A stretch of DNA of 64,000 nt from Desulfosporosinus youngiae DSM 17734 (lineage in GTDB: Bacteria; Bacillota; Desulfitobacteriia; Desulfitobacteriales; Desulfitobacteriaceae), in the NCBI RefSeq assembly GCF_000244895.1, contig NZ_CM001441.1:2748226-2812225 (forward strand). The letters are read 5' to 3'. Shown here piece after piece: positions 1 to 8,216 of this stretch (position 1 is its first letter; each line of letters opens with the position of its first letter). Below the pieces are notes generated by a model, which did not search any database, had not been told where the DNA came from, and saw only the letters and a program-made list of their open reading frames with translations. A program made the position numbers and the translations under genes.

Positions 1-132
1 CAAAGCGGGGACCGGACGATCTCTTCCGGTTACAGTATCTTATTTATAGCGACCTCTCTCCTGGTTTTTATCCTTTTTGAATCCTTAATGAAAAAATATT
101 ATCAGGTAAAAGAGGTTTACTTTTTTAACTAA
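1..132 (+). CDS. ABC transporter permease, C-terminal fragment (partial)
   Basis: The window opens inside a reading frame that stays open from base 1 to a TAA at 130-132. The 43 visible residues contain one hydrophobic stretch (ILFIATSLLVFILFESLM) followed by a short basic/aromatic tail, as at the end of an inner-membrane permease. The stop lies 8 bases before the start of an ABC ATPase, so it is probably the membrane partner of that ATPase. The substrate cannot be read from this fragment; the family is inferred from context only. Confidence 0.6.
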   Translation, partial: QSGDRTISSGYSILFIATSLLVFILFESLMKKYYQVKEVYFFN

Positions 133-140
133 GAGGGATA

Positions 141-1172
141 ATGATGCATGAACTTTTCATCCGGAATTTACATGTCCGGTTATCCGGAAAAGAAATTTTA
201 AAGGGAATTGATCTGAATATCCGAAAAGGTGAGTTTATCTCCCTGCTGGGTCCATCCGGCTGTGGGAAGACCACCTTGATAAAAACCATTGCCGGACTTT
301 TGCCCATCGATTACGGAGAGATTTTTATCCGGGGGCAGAATGCCCAGCCCCTGGCCCCAGAAAAAAGAGGGACCGTGATTGTCTTTCAGGATTTGAGATT
401 ATTTCCCAACCTGAATGTGGTTGAGAATGTGGAATTCGGCCTGCGCGTGAGGGGGATTTCGAAGAGCTTAAGGCGGCAAAAAGCCATGAGTTTGCTGGAA
501 AGGGTTGAAATGATCGGTTTTGAGAAACGACGAGTTAATGCCCTCTCCGGAGGCCAGAAACAACGGGTTGCCTTGGCGCGGGCGATTGCAGCCGAACCTT
601 CTATTCTGCTGCTGGACGAACCATTTACCAGCCTGGATGTGCTTACTAAAGAAAAAATGATCGAATTGGTCCTCCGTCTCCATCAGGAGTTAACCATGAC
701 AACGGTTATGGTTACCCATGATCAACGGGATGCGCTGCTGATGTCCGCCCGGATTGCGGTTATGTCCGATGGACAGATTCTTCAGTATGACTTCGCCAAG
801 AGGGTTTATGAAGCTCCGGCATCTCCTTATATTGCCGATTATTTTGGCAAAACCAATTATCTGGAAGGGACGGTTGCAGGAGGAATGTTTCGGAGCATGT
901 TGGGTGAGTTCCCCGCGTCCTTGCCGGATGGACCTTACCGGATGATGCTTAGGCCCAATCATCTCCGGATTTTAACGAAACCGGGTGATTTTCAAATCTT
1001 AGCGGTCAGCTTTTTAGGAGATTGGTATAATGTTCTGCTCCGTTATCAGGATCAGGATTTTTGGGTGACAGCGGGTCCTGAAGTCGAGCTGACTGTCGGG
1101 GATCTGGTTAATCTGGAAATTGATTTTTCTAAAGGGGTATTCTACAAAAGGGAGATAAAAAATGCAATTTAA
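141..1172 (+). CDS. ABC transporter ATP-binding protein (PotA/FbpC-type)
   Basis: This is a cytoplasmic ATPase that would power the permease encoded just upstream. It has Walker A GPSGCGKT (residues 37-44), the signature LSGGQ (135-139), Walker B LLLDE (156-160) and an H-loop (VTHDQRDALL). Residues from about 230 to 343 form a C-terminal extension like the TOBE-type regulatory domain of the spermidine/iron/molybdate/thiamine importer ATPases. ATG at 144 fits the GAGGG ribosome site slightly better than ATG at 141. The gene overlaps the next one by 11 bases, so the two are probably translationally coupled. Substrate is unknown; molybdate, tungstate, or a precursor handled by the adjacent radical SAM enzyme are all possible. 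Confidence 0.85.
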   Translation: MMHELFIRNLHVRLSGKEILKGIDLNIRKGEFISLLGPSGCGKTTLIKTIAGLLPIDYGEIFIRGQNAQPLAPEKRGTVIVFQDLRLFPNLNVVENVEFGLRVRGISKSLRRQKAMSLLERVEMIGFEKRRVNALSGGQKQRVALARAIAAEPSILLLDEPFTSLDVLTKEKMIELVLRLHQELTMTTVMVTHDQRDALLMSARIAVMSDGQILQYDFAKRVYEAPASPYIADYFGKTNYLEGTVAGGMFRSMLGEFPASLPDGPYRMMLRPNHLRILTKPGDFQILAVSFLGDWYNVLLRYQDQDFWVTAGPEVELTVGDLVNLEIDFSKGVFYKREIKNAI

Positions 1173-2205
1173 TCAACGACTGATAGAAATCCTGGATAAA
1201 GTTCAGAATTATGAAAGCCTGACGAAAGAAGACTGTCTCCACTTGCTTAATTTCAAGGAAACATCCTTGGAAGCCTCAATGATCAGGACGGTGGCGGACC
1301 ATCTTTCCAGGCAAAAGTCGGAAAATTCCGGAGTGATTATCGGGCAGATTGGGGTCGAAGTCTCGGAATGCGAGGGGAACTGCCGGTTCTGTGTTTTCGG
1401 AAAAGGGCATACTCAGTTTTCTCCAAGAAGGACAACGGATGAAGAGATTGCCTTGAAAGCACAAGAATTCGCGGGTCAAGGGGACTTGTATGGACTGTTC
1501 CTGATGACAATGCACTCCTATAACCTGGATGTCGTTTTAAATTCAGTTGAGATTGTCAAAAAGAATATCCCTGATCATACGCAGATCTGGGTGAATATCG
1601 GGGATGCCGATATCAAGACTTGGCAAGAATTAAAAAAAGCAGGTGTAAGAGGGGCTTATCATGTTAATCGCCTGAGGGAAGGCATCGATACAGATCTCAG
1701 TCCGAAGGTCAGGCGTTCGACCATGGAAGCCATTGTTGCCGCCGGCCTCGATTTATATACCTGCTGCGAACCCATTGGACCAGAGCACTCCAATGAAGAA
1801 ATTATTGATAATTTCTTCATTGGAATTGAACTTGGCTGTTTTCAACATGCGGCTATGCGAAGGATAGCTGTACCGGGTGTTCCATTGTCTGTCCATGGAC
1901 AAATTACGGAATTGAGACTGGCCCAGATTGTGGCGGTCATTACTTTAGCCACTTTAAATCTGAAGAGTTTGCGTTATATGTCCGTACATGAGCCTAACCA
2001 AGCGGGGTTATTAGCAGGAGCTAATGTTCTAACCGCTGAAAGCGGGGCCAACCCCCGGGATAATAACCTCGAAACCTCTAAAGGCAGGGGAGCTTCCATG
2101 GCAGAATGCCGAAAAATGCTCTTTGAGGCCGGATTTACCAGTCTTCGTCGGGGAGACGAGTCGATGGTCCCGCTTAATCTGGAAAATCTCATGCCGACAG
2201 ATTAA
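1162..2205 (+). CDS. BioB-like radical SAM protein
   Basis: A 347-residue enzyme with the radical SAM cluster motif CX3CX2C (C70, C74, C77), the spacing used by biotin synthase, HydE, ThiH and PylB. The protein has the length and single-domain layout of the biotin synthase group: a TIM barrel after a short N-terminal helix region. It should bind a 4Fe-4S cluster and S-adenosylmethionine and make a 5'-deoxyadenosyl radical. It overlaps the upstream ABC ATPase by 11 bases, which is odd for a housekeeping BioB and suggests that the transporter brings in its substrate or product. The exact reaction is not recognisable. The 3' end runs almost directly into a copy of the interspersed repeat. Confidence 0.75.
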   Translation: MQFNQRLIEILDKVQNYESLTKEDCLHLLNFKETSLEASMIRTVADHLSRQKSENSGVIIGQIGVEVSECEGNCRFCVFGKGHTQFSPRRTTDEEIALKAQEFAGQGDLYGLFLMTMHSYNLDVVLNSVEIVKKNIPDHTQIWVNIGDADIKTWQELKKAGVRGAYHVNRLREGIDTDLSPKVRRSTMEAIVAAGLDLYTCCEPIGPEHSNEEIIDNFFIGIELGCFQHAAMRRIAVPGVPLSVHGQITELRLAQIVAVITLATLNLKSLRYMSVHEPNQAGLLAGANVLTAESGANPRDNNLETSKGRGASMAECRKMLFEAGFTSLRRGDESMVPLNLENLMPTD

Positions 2206-2231
2206 GCAAATAAGTGTTGTTGTATTTAAGG

Positions 2232-2536
2232 ATACACCCAGCCACAGGTTCACATCAGGTACTGCCCTGAGGTTTGGCACGAAAATGTCCGGTACGATAG
2301 TCTCCAGCGGAGAGTATCGCCGAAGCCGTGATCCCTTAAGGAATCCCTACCGGCGTAGGATACAGTTTCGCCGAAGCGGCTATCTCCAAAGAATACTTAT
2401 CCGCTGAAGGTAACTCCCGCGCCGGTGAGTGGGCGAGCCTCGGAGTGCTGAGTTAACGGATGTGGGAGAAGCTGCCCGACCCAAAGGACCTATTTTCACT
2501 CATCAGTGGTGCCGCAAAGCGGCATGTGGGTCTGAT
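2232..2536 (+). repeat. Interspersed repeat, copy A
   Basis: This GC-rich non-coding block shares long stretches with 49349-49670 (same orientation) and 59140-59378 (reversed). Landmarks are GCCACAGGTTCACATCAGGT near 2240, CGCCGAAGCGGC near 2370, CCTCGGAGTGCTGAGTTAAC near 2440 and GGTGCCGCAAAGCGGCATG near 2510. Copy A lacks the 5' block seen in the other two (the one containing GCATGGAGAGGCGATAAAAG) but carries about 70 extra bases around 2292-2362 that look like a degenerate duplicate of the neighbouring GTTTCGCCGAAGC block. It sits at the 3' end of the radical SAM gene. Confidence 0.8.
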
Positions 2537-2544
2537 AGTGCAAG

Positions 2545-2592
2545 AAAAGGCAACGGAGCCAGTTTGATTAAACTGACTTCGCTGCCTTTTTT
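2545..2592. terminator. Bidirectional terminator between convergent genes
   Basis: AAAAGGCA...AGTTT pairs imperfectly with AAACT...TGCCTTTTTT around a GATT loop. A-run on one side and T-run on the other suit termination from both the repeat side and the minus-strand regulator. Confidence 0.65.
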
Positions 2593-2601
2593 AAGGCGTT
2601 C

Positions 2602-3561
2602 CTAGATTTCGGCCATGATCTCTCCCATACTAGATATGTCATACCCCCCAATTCCTATCACCTCATTGCGAAAAGAGGGGGATTTTAAGATACTCATTAA
2701 AGCCTGGAAATGTGTCCGCTCCAGATCTTCCTGGCGAATTACCAGATCATAGCGTTCTTTATGCAGCGGGATAAAATCAAGATTGACAAATTGCATGGCA
2801 ACCTTTTCAATTCCTAAACCAACGTCTGCTTCACCGCGGGCGACTTTACTCGCTACGGCAAGGTGGGTCATTTCTTCCTCTCCATAACCAACAATATCCC
2901 GACTGCGAATCCCTAGAATCCTTAGCTGTTCATCTAACAGCACTCTTGCCCCGGACCCTCTTTCGCGGTTAATAAAACGAACCTTTGGTTTAGTCAGGTC
3001 ACTCCAGGTGGTTACATTTTTGGGGTTACCTTTGGCAACATAAAAACCTTCCATTCGATAAACCAAATTTATGATATAGGTTGGGTGACCTGGCAACAGT
3101 CTGCGCACATAGGGAAGGTTATAGTCGTTGGTATCGCTGTCCCATAGGTGTGCAGTAACTGCATTGGCATGGCCGCGGTATAGGGCCATCAGCCCATCGA
3201 TGCTGCCGATATAGCGGCGCAGGAAATGAACTTGCGGAAATTGTCTTTCCAGATAGCGGGTCAGAATGTCCAAGAGGATATCTTGCCCACAGATGACTAA
3301 GCCTTCATCCGAAGAAGGATTGTGGCTGAATCCCTGGGTTGGTGCAAAGGAGGGGGATGGGGTTGTTGCGGGGGAATCTAAGGGGGCGAGCCCTTTGGAT
3401 TTTCGTTTGTAGCTCTCAATATCAGCACTCTCTATACGAACCTTGCGACCAACATGGTAAGCCATGAGCTCACCCCGCTTTATGAGCTCATACACTGTGA
3501 ACTTGGAAATCCTAAGGATTTCTGCGACTTCTTCAGGCGTATAGGAAACATCATTAGCCAT
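2602..3561 (-). CDS. HTH (excisionase-type) regulator with periplasmic-binding-protein-like domain
   Basis: Residues 4-55 form an excisionase/MerR-type helix-turn-helix (SYTPEEVAEILRISKFTVYE). Residues about 85-319 match the PBP-like effector domain of the PF12727 type, ending with the typical GGYDISSMGEI. Such one-component proteins occur beside molybdate/tungstate and molybdenum-cofactor genes in anaerobes and are thought to sense the oxyanion. Here it is divergent from the Moco-riboswitch transporter operon and next to moeA-type genes, which supports molybdate or tungstate sensing (inference). The shared CTAACGTAA motif at 3672-3684, 9365-9377 and 11903-11911 is a candidate binding site. 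Confidence 0.8.
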   Translation of the reverse strand: MANDVSYTPEEVAEILRISKFTVYELIKRGELMAYHVGRKVRIESADIESYKRKSKGLAPLDSPATTPSPSFAPTQGFSHNPSSDEGLVICGQDILLDILTRYLERQFPQVHFLRRYIGSIDGLMALYRGHANAVTAHLWDSDTNDYNLPYVRRLLPGHPTYIINLVYRMEGFYVAKGNPKNVTTWSDLTKPKVRFINRERGSGARVLLDEQLRILGIRSRDIVGYGEEEMTHLAVASKVARGEADVGLGIEKVAMQFVNLDFIPLHKERYDLVIRQEDLERTHFQALMSILKSPSFRNEVIGIGGYDISSMGEIMAEI

Positions 3562-3610
3562 AGCGAACCTCCAGAAATTATTTATGAATATTATAATAAT
3601 TAATCTTATA

Positions 3611-3640
3611 TTGCCTATTTATTATAACATATTGTATAAT
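3611..3640 (+). promoter_or_regulatory. Sigma-A-type promoter for the Moco-riboswitch operon
   Basis: TTGCCT at 3611-3616 and a perfect TATAAT at 3635-3640 are separated by 18 bases. Transcription would start near 3647, upstream of the operator-like palindrome and the riboswitch. Confidence 0.5.
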
Positions 3641-3666
3641 GGCAATGAAGTTTGGTTTTGTTATGT

Positions 3667-3688
3667 CTAGTTAGTTTACGTTAGCTAG
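3667..3688. promoter_or_regulatory. Operator-like imperfect palindrome
   Basis: The site reads CTAG-TTAG...TTAG-CTAG. Its reverse complement contains CTAACGTAAACTA (3672-3684), which differs by one base from CTAACGTAAGCTA at 9365-9377 in front of moeA. It lies about 25 bases after the predicted transcription start, where a repressor could block elongation. The regulator is not known; the adjacent HTH/PBP-like protein is the obvious candidate. Confidence 0.45.
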
Positions 3689-3730
3689 TACACACGCCGA
3701 ACCTATTATATTTAAAAACTTAATCAATCA

Positions 3731-3898
3731 TATCTCCGAGCCTGATCAACCTAACGAGAAATCTATGGTTGCCGGCCAGGGCTTTAAGCCCTCAGGGCGT
3801 AACCGGAAACGGGTATGCCTTCACATTTGAAAAGGAGGTGGCAGGCCTGGTAAGGTTTTATTTGGCGTGGCTCCACTTTCTTTGAGTGGGGCCATTTT
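3731..3898 (+). ncRNA. Moco (molybdenum/tungsten cofactor) riboswitch with terminator
   Basis: The leader carries the blocks I associate with the Moco RNA motif: CTCCGAGCC near 3735, ACGAGAAA then GGTTGCCGG (3753-3775), a GGGC...GCCC hairpin (3779-3791), AACCGGAAACGGGTATGCC (3801-3819) and GGAGGTGGCAGGCC (3834-3847). A hairpin at about 3869-3894 (GGCTCCACT with AGTGGGGCC) followed by a short T-rich tract is the likely expression platform. Downstream genes encode a methyltransferase and a metal-type importer, and moeA and molbindin are nearby, which agrees with a molybdenum cofactor ligand. Family assignment is from remembered consensus; a covariance-model search would decide it. Confidence 0.75.
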
Positions 3899-3954
3899 GT
3901 ACCCGTTGAGCGGTAATCGAAAATAAGTTTTATGTGGTGAAAGAGGGTTTAAGG

Positions 3955-4992
3955 ATGGCAGTTGATAAGTTGGCAGATACGCAAATCCCCGAGGGACTGG
4001 AGGTCATTGAAAATTATATCAAGGCCTATAAATCGTTCCAGATATTAAAAACGGCCATCGATTCAAGATTGTTTGACTGGCTTGAGAAAATAGGGGGGAG
4101 TACGAGAGAGGAAATATCTCAGGGGGTCAAATTGCATGGCCTTTTCATGAAGGGATTTTTACAGTCACTTATTGAAATGGGCTTTCTCGTGCAATCAGGC
4201 AATCAATACAGGAATTCCGGTATTACAAGCACCCTGCTGACCCGTGATAAAGAGACATACCAGTGGTTAAGTTTAACCGCCGGCTTTGATTGGAAAGACT
4301 TGCTACCCCTCTTTCGTTCTAAAAACCCGGTGCTGGAATTGCGTTACGATAATGTTTTTCCCGAATATATTCAGGCCATGGCCAAACGTCCGTTAACAGG
4401 GGAACTTCAGGCTCTTACGCGTCACGTAGTAAACTGGCCCGGGTTCCGACAAAGCCAAAGGATCTTAGATATAGGCGGCTCCTTTGGACTATTCACTCTT
4501 GCCCTGTGCCAGGAAAATATCAATTTAGAGGGCTTGATTATTGAGGAACCGCTTCGGGTCGCCCATACTGCCAGGCTGATTGAGGATCAGGGTTTAGCAG
4601 ACAGAGTTAAGGTCCATGAGGTTGATGATCTTCTGGAAATCAATCCGGAGCCTGATTTCGATGTGATTCTTATGGCCCACAAACTCTATGCTTATCGCCA
4701 GCAACTATCGCCCATGTTCTTGAAAATGTCCAATCTTTTAAAGCCAGGCGGACTGTTGGTTTCCAATCATTGGTTCTGTGGTCCGGGCTGCGAAGCTGAA
4801 GCCGACGGAATCAATGAACTGGACAAGGCCATACACAGCTTAGGGCATCCCATCTGTCATGTGGAAACCTTCGGCCGGTTTTTTAATGAGGCGGGAATTA
4901 AGCTGTTCAGCAGAGCTGATCTACCTGGCACGTATGGTGTATCTAAGCTGCACCTGGGCCAAAAGATGGAGAGGGTGCAAATAGATGTGTAA
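3955..4992 (+). CDS. SAM-dependent O-methyltransferase-like protein of the molybdenum operon
   Basis: A 345-residue protein with an N-terminal winged-helix/dimerisation region (about residues 15-100) and a C-terminal Rossmann methyltransferase domain of the PF00891 type. Motif I is ILDIGGSFG at about 169-177, and an acidic residue pair (IIEEP) follows at the expected second strand. ATG 3955 has AGAGGG a few bases upstream; GTG 3934 in the same frame has no ribosome site. It is the first gene after the Moco riboswitch and 32 bases before a metal importer, so it probably acts on something linked to molybdenum or tungsten uptake. The substrate is unknown. Confidence 0.75.
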   Translation: MAVDKLADTQIPEGLEVIENYIKAYKSFQILKTAIDSRLFDWLEKIGGSTREEISQGVKLHGLFMKGFLQSLIEMGFLVQSGNQYRNSGITSTLLTRDKETYQWLSLTAGFDWKDLLPLFRSKNPVLELRYDNVFPEYIQAMAKRPLTGELQALTRHVVNWPGFRQSQRILDIGGSFGLFTLALCQENINLEGLIIEEPLRVAHTARLIEDQGLADRVKVHEVDDLLEINPEPDFDVILMAHKLYAYRQQLSPMFLKMSNLLKPGGLLVSNHWFCGPGCEAEADGINELDKAIHSLGHPICHVETFGRFFNEAGIKLFSRADLPGTYGVSKLHLGQKMERVQIDV

Positions 4993-5024
4993 ATGGATAG
5001 ATAAGATGAAGGAGAAGTTCACCC

Positions 5025-6047
5025 TTGAGACTTAAGAGCAATGACTACTTTAGATTGAAAATAATTGCGCTGGTCTGCTTTACCATAGCGTTGTTTTTTG
5101 GATCGTTTTTGGTTGGACGATTTGCAATATCCCCCCTAACGGTTTTGCACATCATCCTTTCTAAATTCGCCGATATACCGCAGTACTGGGACACTACCCT
5201 CGATACGGTTGTTATGCAGGTGCGTCTGCCCAGGATTGTGCTTGGAATTTTAGTCGGGGGAGCTCTCTCGGTTGCCGGAGCTTCATATCAGACGCTGTTT
5301 AAAAATCCGATGGTATCTCCCGATATTTTAGGGGTTTCGGCAGGAGCAGCCTTTGGTGCGGCGCTGGCCATGATCAACAATGCCTCTTGGTGGCAGATCC
5401 AGCTGCTGGCTTTTCTTTTTGGGATTATCGCCGTAGCGGCCGCCTATACGATTGCTTATGTATTTGGAGGGAATACAATTACCGTGCTCATTTTGGCGGG
5501 GATTGTTGTTTCGAGCTTGTTTCAGTCGTTGCTCTCCATTGTAAAAACCCTGGCCGATACAGATAACGCGCTGCCGACCATTACTTATTGGCTGATGGGC
5601 AGTTTGGGCAAGGGCAAAAACGAGGATGTCTTAGTCATGCTGCCGACTCTGGCCCTATCCCTTTTCATGATCTATATTTTTCGCAGTCAGATCAATGTGT
5701 TGGCGGCGGGAGAAGATGAGGCGCGCACGATGGGAGTCAATGTTCCTTTGGTGAAGCTGGTAGTTGTTATCAGTTCGACGCTGATGACGGTCTCGGCAGT
5801 CAGTATTTGCGGGATTGTCGGCTGGGTTGGCATGGTCGTGCCGCATATTGCCCGAATGCTTACCGGAGCAAGTTTTTCTAAGCTGGCGGTTACTTCGTTT
5901 TTCATTGGCGGAACATTTTTGCTGATAATCGACAATGTTATTCGGGGGATCGAAGGGGTTGAACTGCCGCTTGGCGTGCTCACTGCTTTGGTTGGCACTC
6001 CAGTCTTCGTGCTATTGCTGTCCAGAGTCAGGAAAGGGTGGTCGTAG
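5025..6047 (+). CDS. FecCD/BtuC-type ABC importer permease
   Basis: A 340-residue, very hydrophobic protein with the spacing of the 9-10 helix FecCD/BtuC family, including the typical RLPRIVLGILVGGALSVAG entry and the cytoplasmic coupling region GVNVPLVK. It would form the membrane channel of a type II importer. The start is TTG at 5025 with AAGGAGA about 10 bases upstream. Homologues carry siderophores, cobalamin, or molybdate/tungstate (MolB of Haemophilus is of this type). The Moco riboswitch and neighbours favour molybdate or tungstate. It overlaps the ATPase gene. Confidence 0.85.
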   Translation: MRLKSNDYFRLKIIALVCFTIALFFGSFLVGRFAISPLTVLHIILSKFADIPQYWDTTLDTVVMQVRLPRIVLGILVGGALSVAGASYQTLFKNPMVSPDILGVSAGAAFGAALAMINNASWWQIQLLAFLFGIIAVAAAYTIAYVFGGNTITVLILAGIVVSSLFQSLLSIVKTLADTDNALPTITYWLMGSLGKGKNEDVLVMLPTLALSLFMIYIFRSQINVLAAGEDEARTMGVNVPLVKLVVVISSTLMTVSAVSICGIVGWVGMVVPHIARMLTGASFSKLAVTSFFIGGTFLLIIDNVIRGIEGVELPLGVLTALVGTPVFVLLLSRVRKGWS

Positions 6048-6844
6048 TGTTAACGGTGAAAGGGCTAAGTTTTTATTATCACCCGGACAGGATGATTTTG
6101 AAGGATATTTCCTTTACGTTGGCCAGTCATGACATTTTGTGCCTGCTTGGTCCCAACGGAACGGGCAAGACAACCCTGATTCGCTGCCTGCTTTCCCTTA
6201 ATAAGATGAAGAGCGGAAGCATTGAGCTTGACGGGCAGGACTTAAAAAAATTATCCGCCAAAAACAGAGCGAAATTGATGGCCTATGTTCCCCAGGCTAC
6301 AACCATGGCTTTCCCCTATGAAGCCAGAGAGGTCGTGCTTATGGGGCGTGTGACTCATCTGGCAACCGGTGGCAGTCCGACGAATAAGGACTGGGAGCTT
6401 GCTGATGAAGCCATGGAGCGGCTGGGAATTCTGCATATGAGCCGGTATTTGTTCAGTGAAATGAGCGGCGGCGAAAAACAGATGGTCTTGTTGGCCAGAG
6501 CCCTGACACAGCAGGCCAAAATTATGATTATGGATGAGCCGACCGCTAATCTCGATTACAGCAACCAGGTAAAAATGCTTCAAGTGATCAGGACTTTGGC
6601 CGGGCAAGGCTACTCAATTTTAATGACCTCGCACTTTCCCGACCATGCCTTCCTGGCCTGCAATAAGGCGGTTCTCATGCGCGATGGATTATTCATGGCG
6701 CAAGGACTCCCGGAGGATGTCGTAACGACCGAAAACCTGTCAAGGCTTTATGCCACACCTGTTTGCGTAACAACAGCAACCCTACACCCGCGGGACGAAG
6801 TAACCAAAGTATGTATCCCAATCATGAATCAAAACATCATATGA
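6038..6844 (+). CDS. FecE/MolC-type ABC importer ATPase
   Basis: Cytoplasmic ATPase of the same importer. Walker A GPNGTGKT is at residues 38-45, the signature is MSGGEKQ, Walker B is MIMDEPT and the switch histidine is in TSHFPDH. Length (268) is usual for the FecE/BtuD group. Starts at GTG 6038 or GTG 6047; either overlaps the end of the permease gene or abuts it, so the pair is translationally coupled. Confidence 0.88.
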   Translation: MVVVLTVKGLSFYYHPDRMILKDISFTLASHDILCLLGPNGTGKTTLIRCLLSLNKMKSGSIELDGQDLKKLSAKNRAKLMAYVPQATTMAFPYEAREVVLMGRVTHLATGGSPTNKDWELADEAMERLGILHMSRYLFSEMSGGEKQMVLLARALTQQAKIMIMDEPTANLDYSNQVKMLQVIRTLAGQGYSILMTSHFPDHAFLACNKAVLMRDGLFMAQGLPEDVVTTENLSRLYATPVCVTTATLHPRDEVTKVCIPIMNQNII

Positions 6845-6864
6845 ACGAAAAGGAGAAACGAAAA

Positions 6865-7938
6865 ATGAAATCAACTAAAAAAATCCTGGCCCTGGTACTC
6901 CTGACTTTCTTTGTATTAGCCAGCTTGGCAGGATGCGGGCAGCAAGCGCCAAACGGGACAAATCCGCCCGAAAAGACCGCTGTTACTCAGACCGAGCGTA
7001 CCGTAGTCGATATGGCAGGAAGGTCTGTCAAGATCCCTGCCGAGATCAAAAGCATTGCCACCTTTGGCTCTATCGGAGTGCTTAACGCCTTTGTAGAGAC
7101 TTTAGGCGAGGGCAGCAAAATCGTCAATGAGGGAACGGCTTCTTTCACAAAAAGCGAACGATGGAATAAATATCAATACCTGTTTGCTCCGCAGCTGAAA
7201 AATGCTCCCGTACTTCAGGATGCCAACGGCGAGATTGTGATGGAAAAAGTTTTACAGATGAAGCCTGATCTATGCCTGGTTATGACCAAAGAAATGGCCG
7301 AACAGCTTGCCGCACAGGGGCAGAACGTTATTTACCTGTCCTGGGCCAAACAGGAAGATGTTAAGGCATGCATTACGCTGCTTGGCGAAGTGCTCAATAA
7401 GCAAGACGTTGCCAAGGACTACCTGGCCTATTTTGATAAAATTGTAGCGAAGGCGCAGGATCTGACCAAAAACCTCAAAGAAGCAGACAAGAAAAAAGTT
7501 GTCTACGGCAACCCAATCACCTATTCACAGCCTCATATTATTGCCGAATGGTGGATCAAAACCGCGGGCGGCATTAGTGTGACTGATAACGGCAGAACCA
7601 CTGAAACTCTGACATACACATTGGAAGATCTGCTGAAATGGAGTCCTGATGTCATGTTGCTTTCAGACGTGGCACTCAAAAAAGATGTCCTGGCCGATAA
7701 GCGCTATGCCGATATTTCTGCAGTTAAAAATGGTCAGATCTATACCGTTCCGGGTGTTTCCCATATTTGGGGCAACCGTACGACCGAGCAGCCTCTGACA
7801 ATTTTATGGACGATGAATAAGCTGTATCCGAATATCATGACGACCGAAGAATTAGGGAAAGAAATTTCCTATTTCTACAGTCACTTTTTCAAATATAATC
7901 TAAGTGACGAACAAATCAAGGAGATTATTGGTTCGTAA
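6865..7938 (+). CDS. ABC importer substrate-binding lipoprotein (FecB/MolA type)
   Basis: A 357-residue extracytoplasmic binding protein. ATG 6865 follows AAGGAGAAACG and opens a lipoprotein signal peptide with lipobox LAGC, giving a lipid-anchored mature protein after about residue 21. The body has the two-lobed periplasmic-binding type III pattern (VVDMAGRSVKIPAEIKSIAT at the start; KPDLCLVMTKEMAEQL in lobe 1; YTLEDLLKWSPDVMLLSD in lobe 2). It completes a permease-ATPase-binding protein set under the Moco riboswitch. Molybdate or tungstate is the favoured ligand; an iron or cobalt chelate cannot be ruled out. Confidence 0.85.
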   Translation: MKSTKKILALVLLTFFVLASLAGCGQQAPNGTNPPEKTAVTQTERTVVDMAGRSVKIPAEIKSIATFGSIGVLNAFVETLGEGSKIVNEGTASFTKSERWNKYQYLFAPQLKNAPVLQDANGEIVMEKVLQMKPDLCLVMTKEMAEQLAAQGQNVIYLSWAKQEDVKACITLLGEVLNKQDVAKDYLAYFDKIVAKAQDLTKNLKEADKKKVVYGNPITYSQPHIIAEWWIKTAGGISVTDNGRTTETLTYTLEDLLKWSPDVMLLSDVALKKDVLADKRYADISAVKNGQIYTVPGVSHIWGNRTTEQPLTILWTMNKLYPNIMTTEELGKEISYFYSHFFKYNLSDEQIKEIIGS

Positions 7939-8216
7939 TTATTCAGGTAATCAGCGGACTCGCTAAACTAAAGCCGGACCTCGGGACTTCGGTGACGAAA
8001 ACTCCCGGTGGATGGTTTCGGCGAGCTGTTCTATCCGAACAGAAACACCAGGCGGCAAAGGTGGACTCTACCGCCTTCGCCGTCTGATTCACATATAGGG
8101 AGAGGCGGCCGTCGGTCCTCACGTCTATTCAAATCGTATAATTTGATTTTATGGAAATGTAAGCATGAAGTGGATAAAATAATAGAAAATTGGCCTAAGG
8201 GTGACAGGAGGAAACC
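7939..8216. other. Structured intergenic region
   Basis: No gene is supported here. Two strong imperfect hairpins are visible: one near 7976-8012 (CCTCGGGA/TTCG paired with CGAA/TCCCGG) and one at 8049-8086 with 16-base arms and a 6-base loop. Neither has a T-run. The stretch CCCGGTGGATGGTTTCGGCGA near 8002 resembles the CCGGTGGACAGTTTCGCCGA block of the interspersed repeat, so this may be a decayed relative. Confidence 0.4.

Noticed and set aside
2029-2280. Minus-strand frame that shares PDVN(P/L)WL-like peptide with frames at 49334-49594 (minus) and 59177-59458 (plus)
   Set aside because: The similarity follows from the nucleotide repeat. The frames have no ribosome sites, differ in length, and are broken by block insertions; they are not a protein family.
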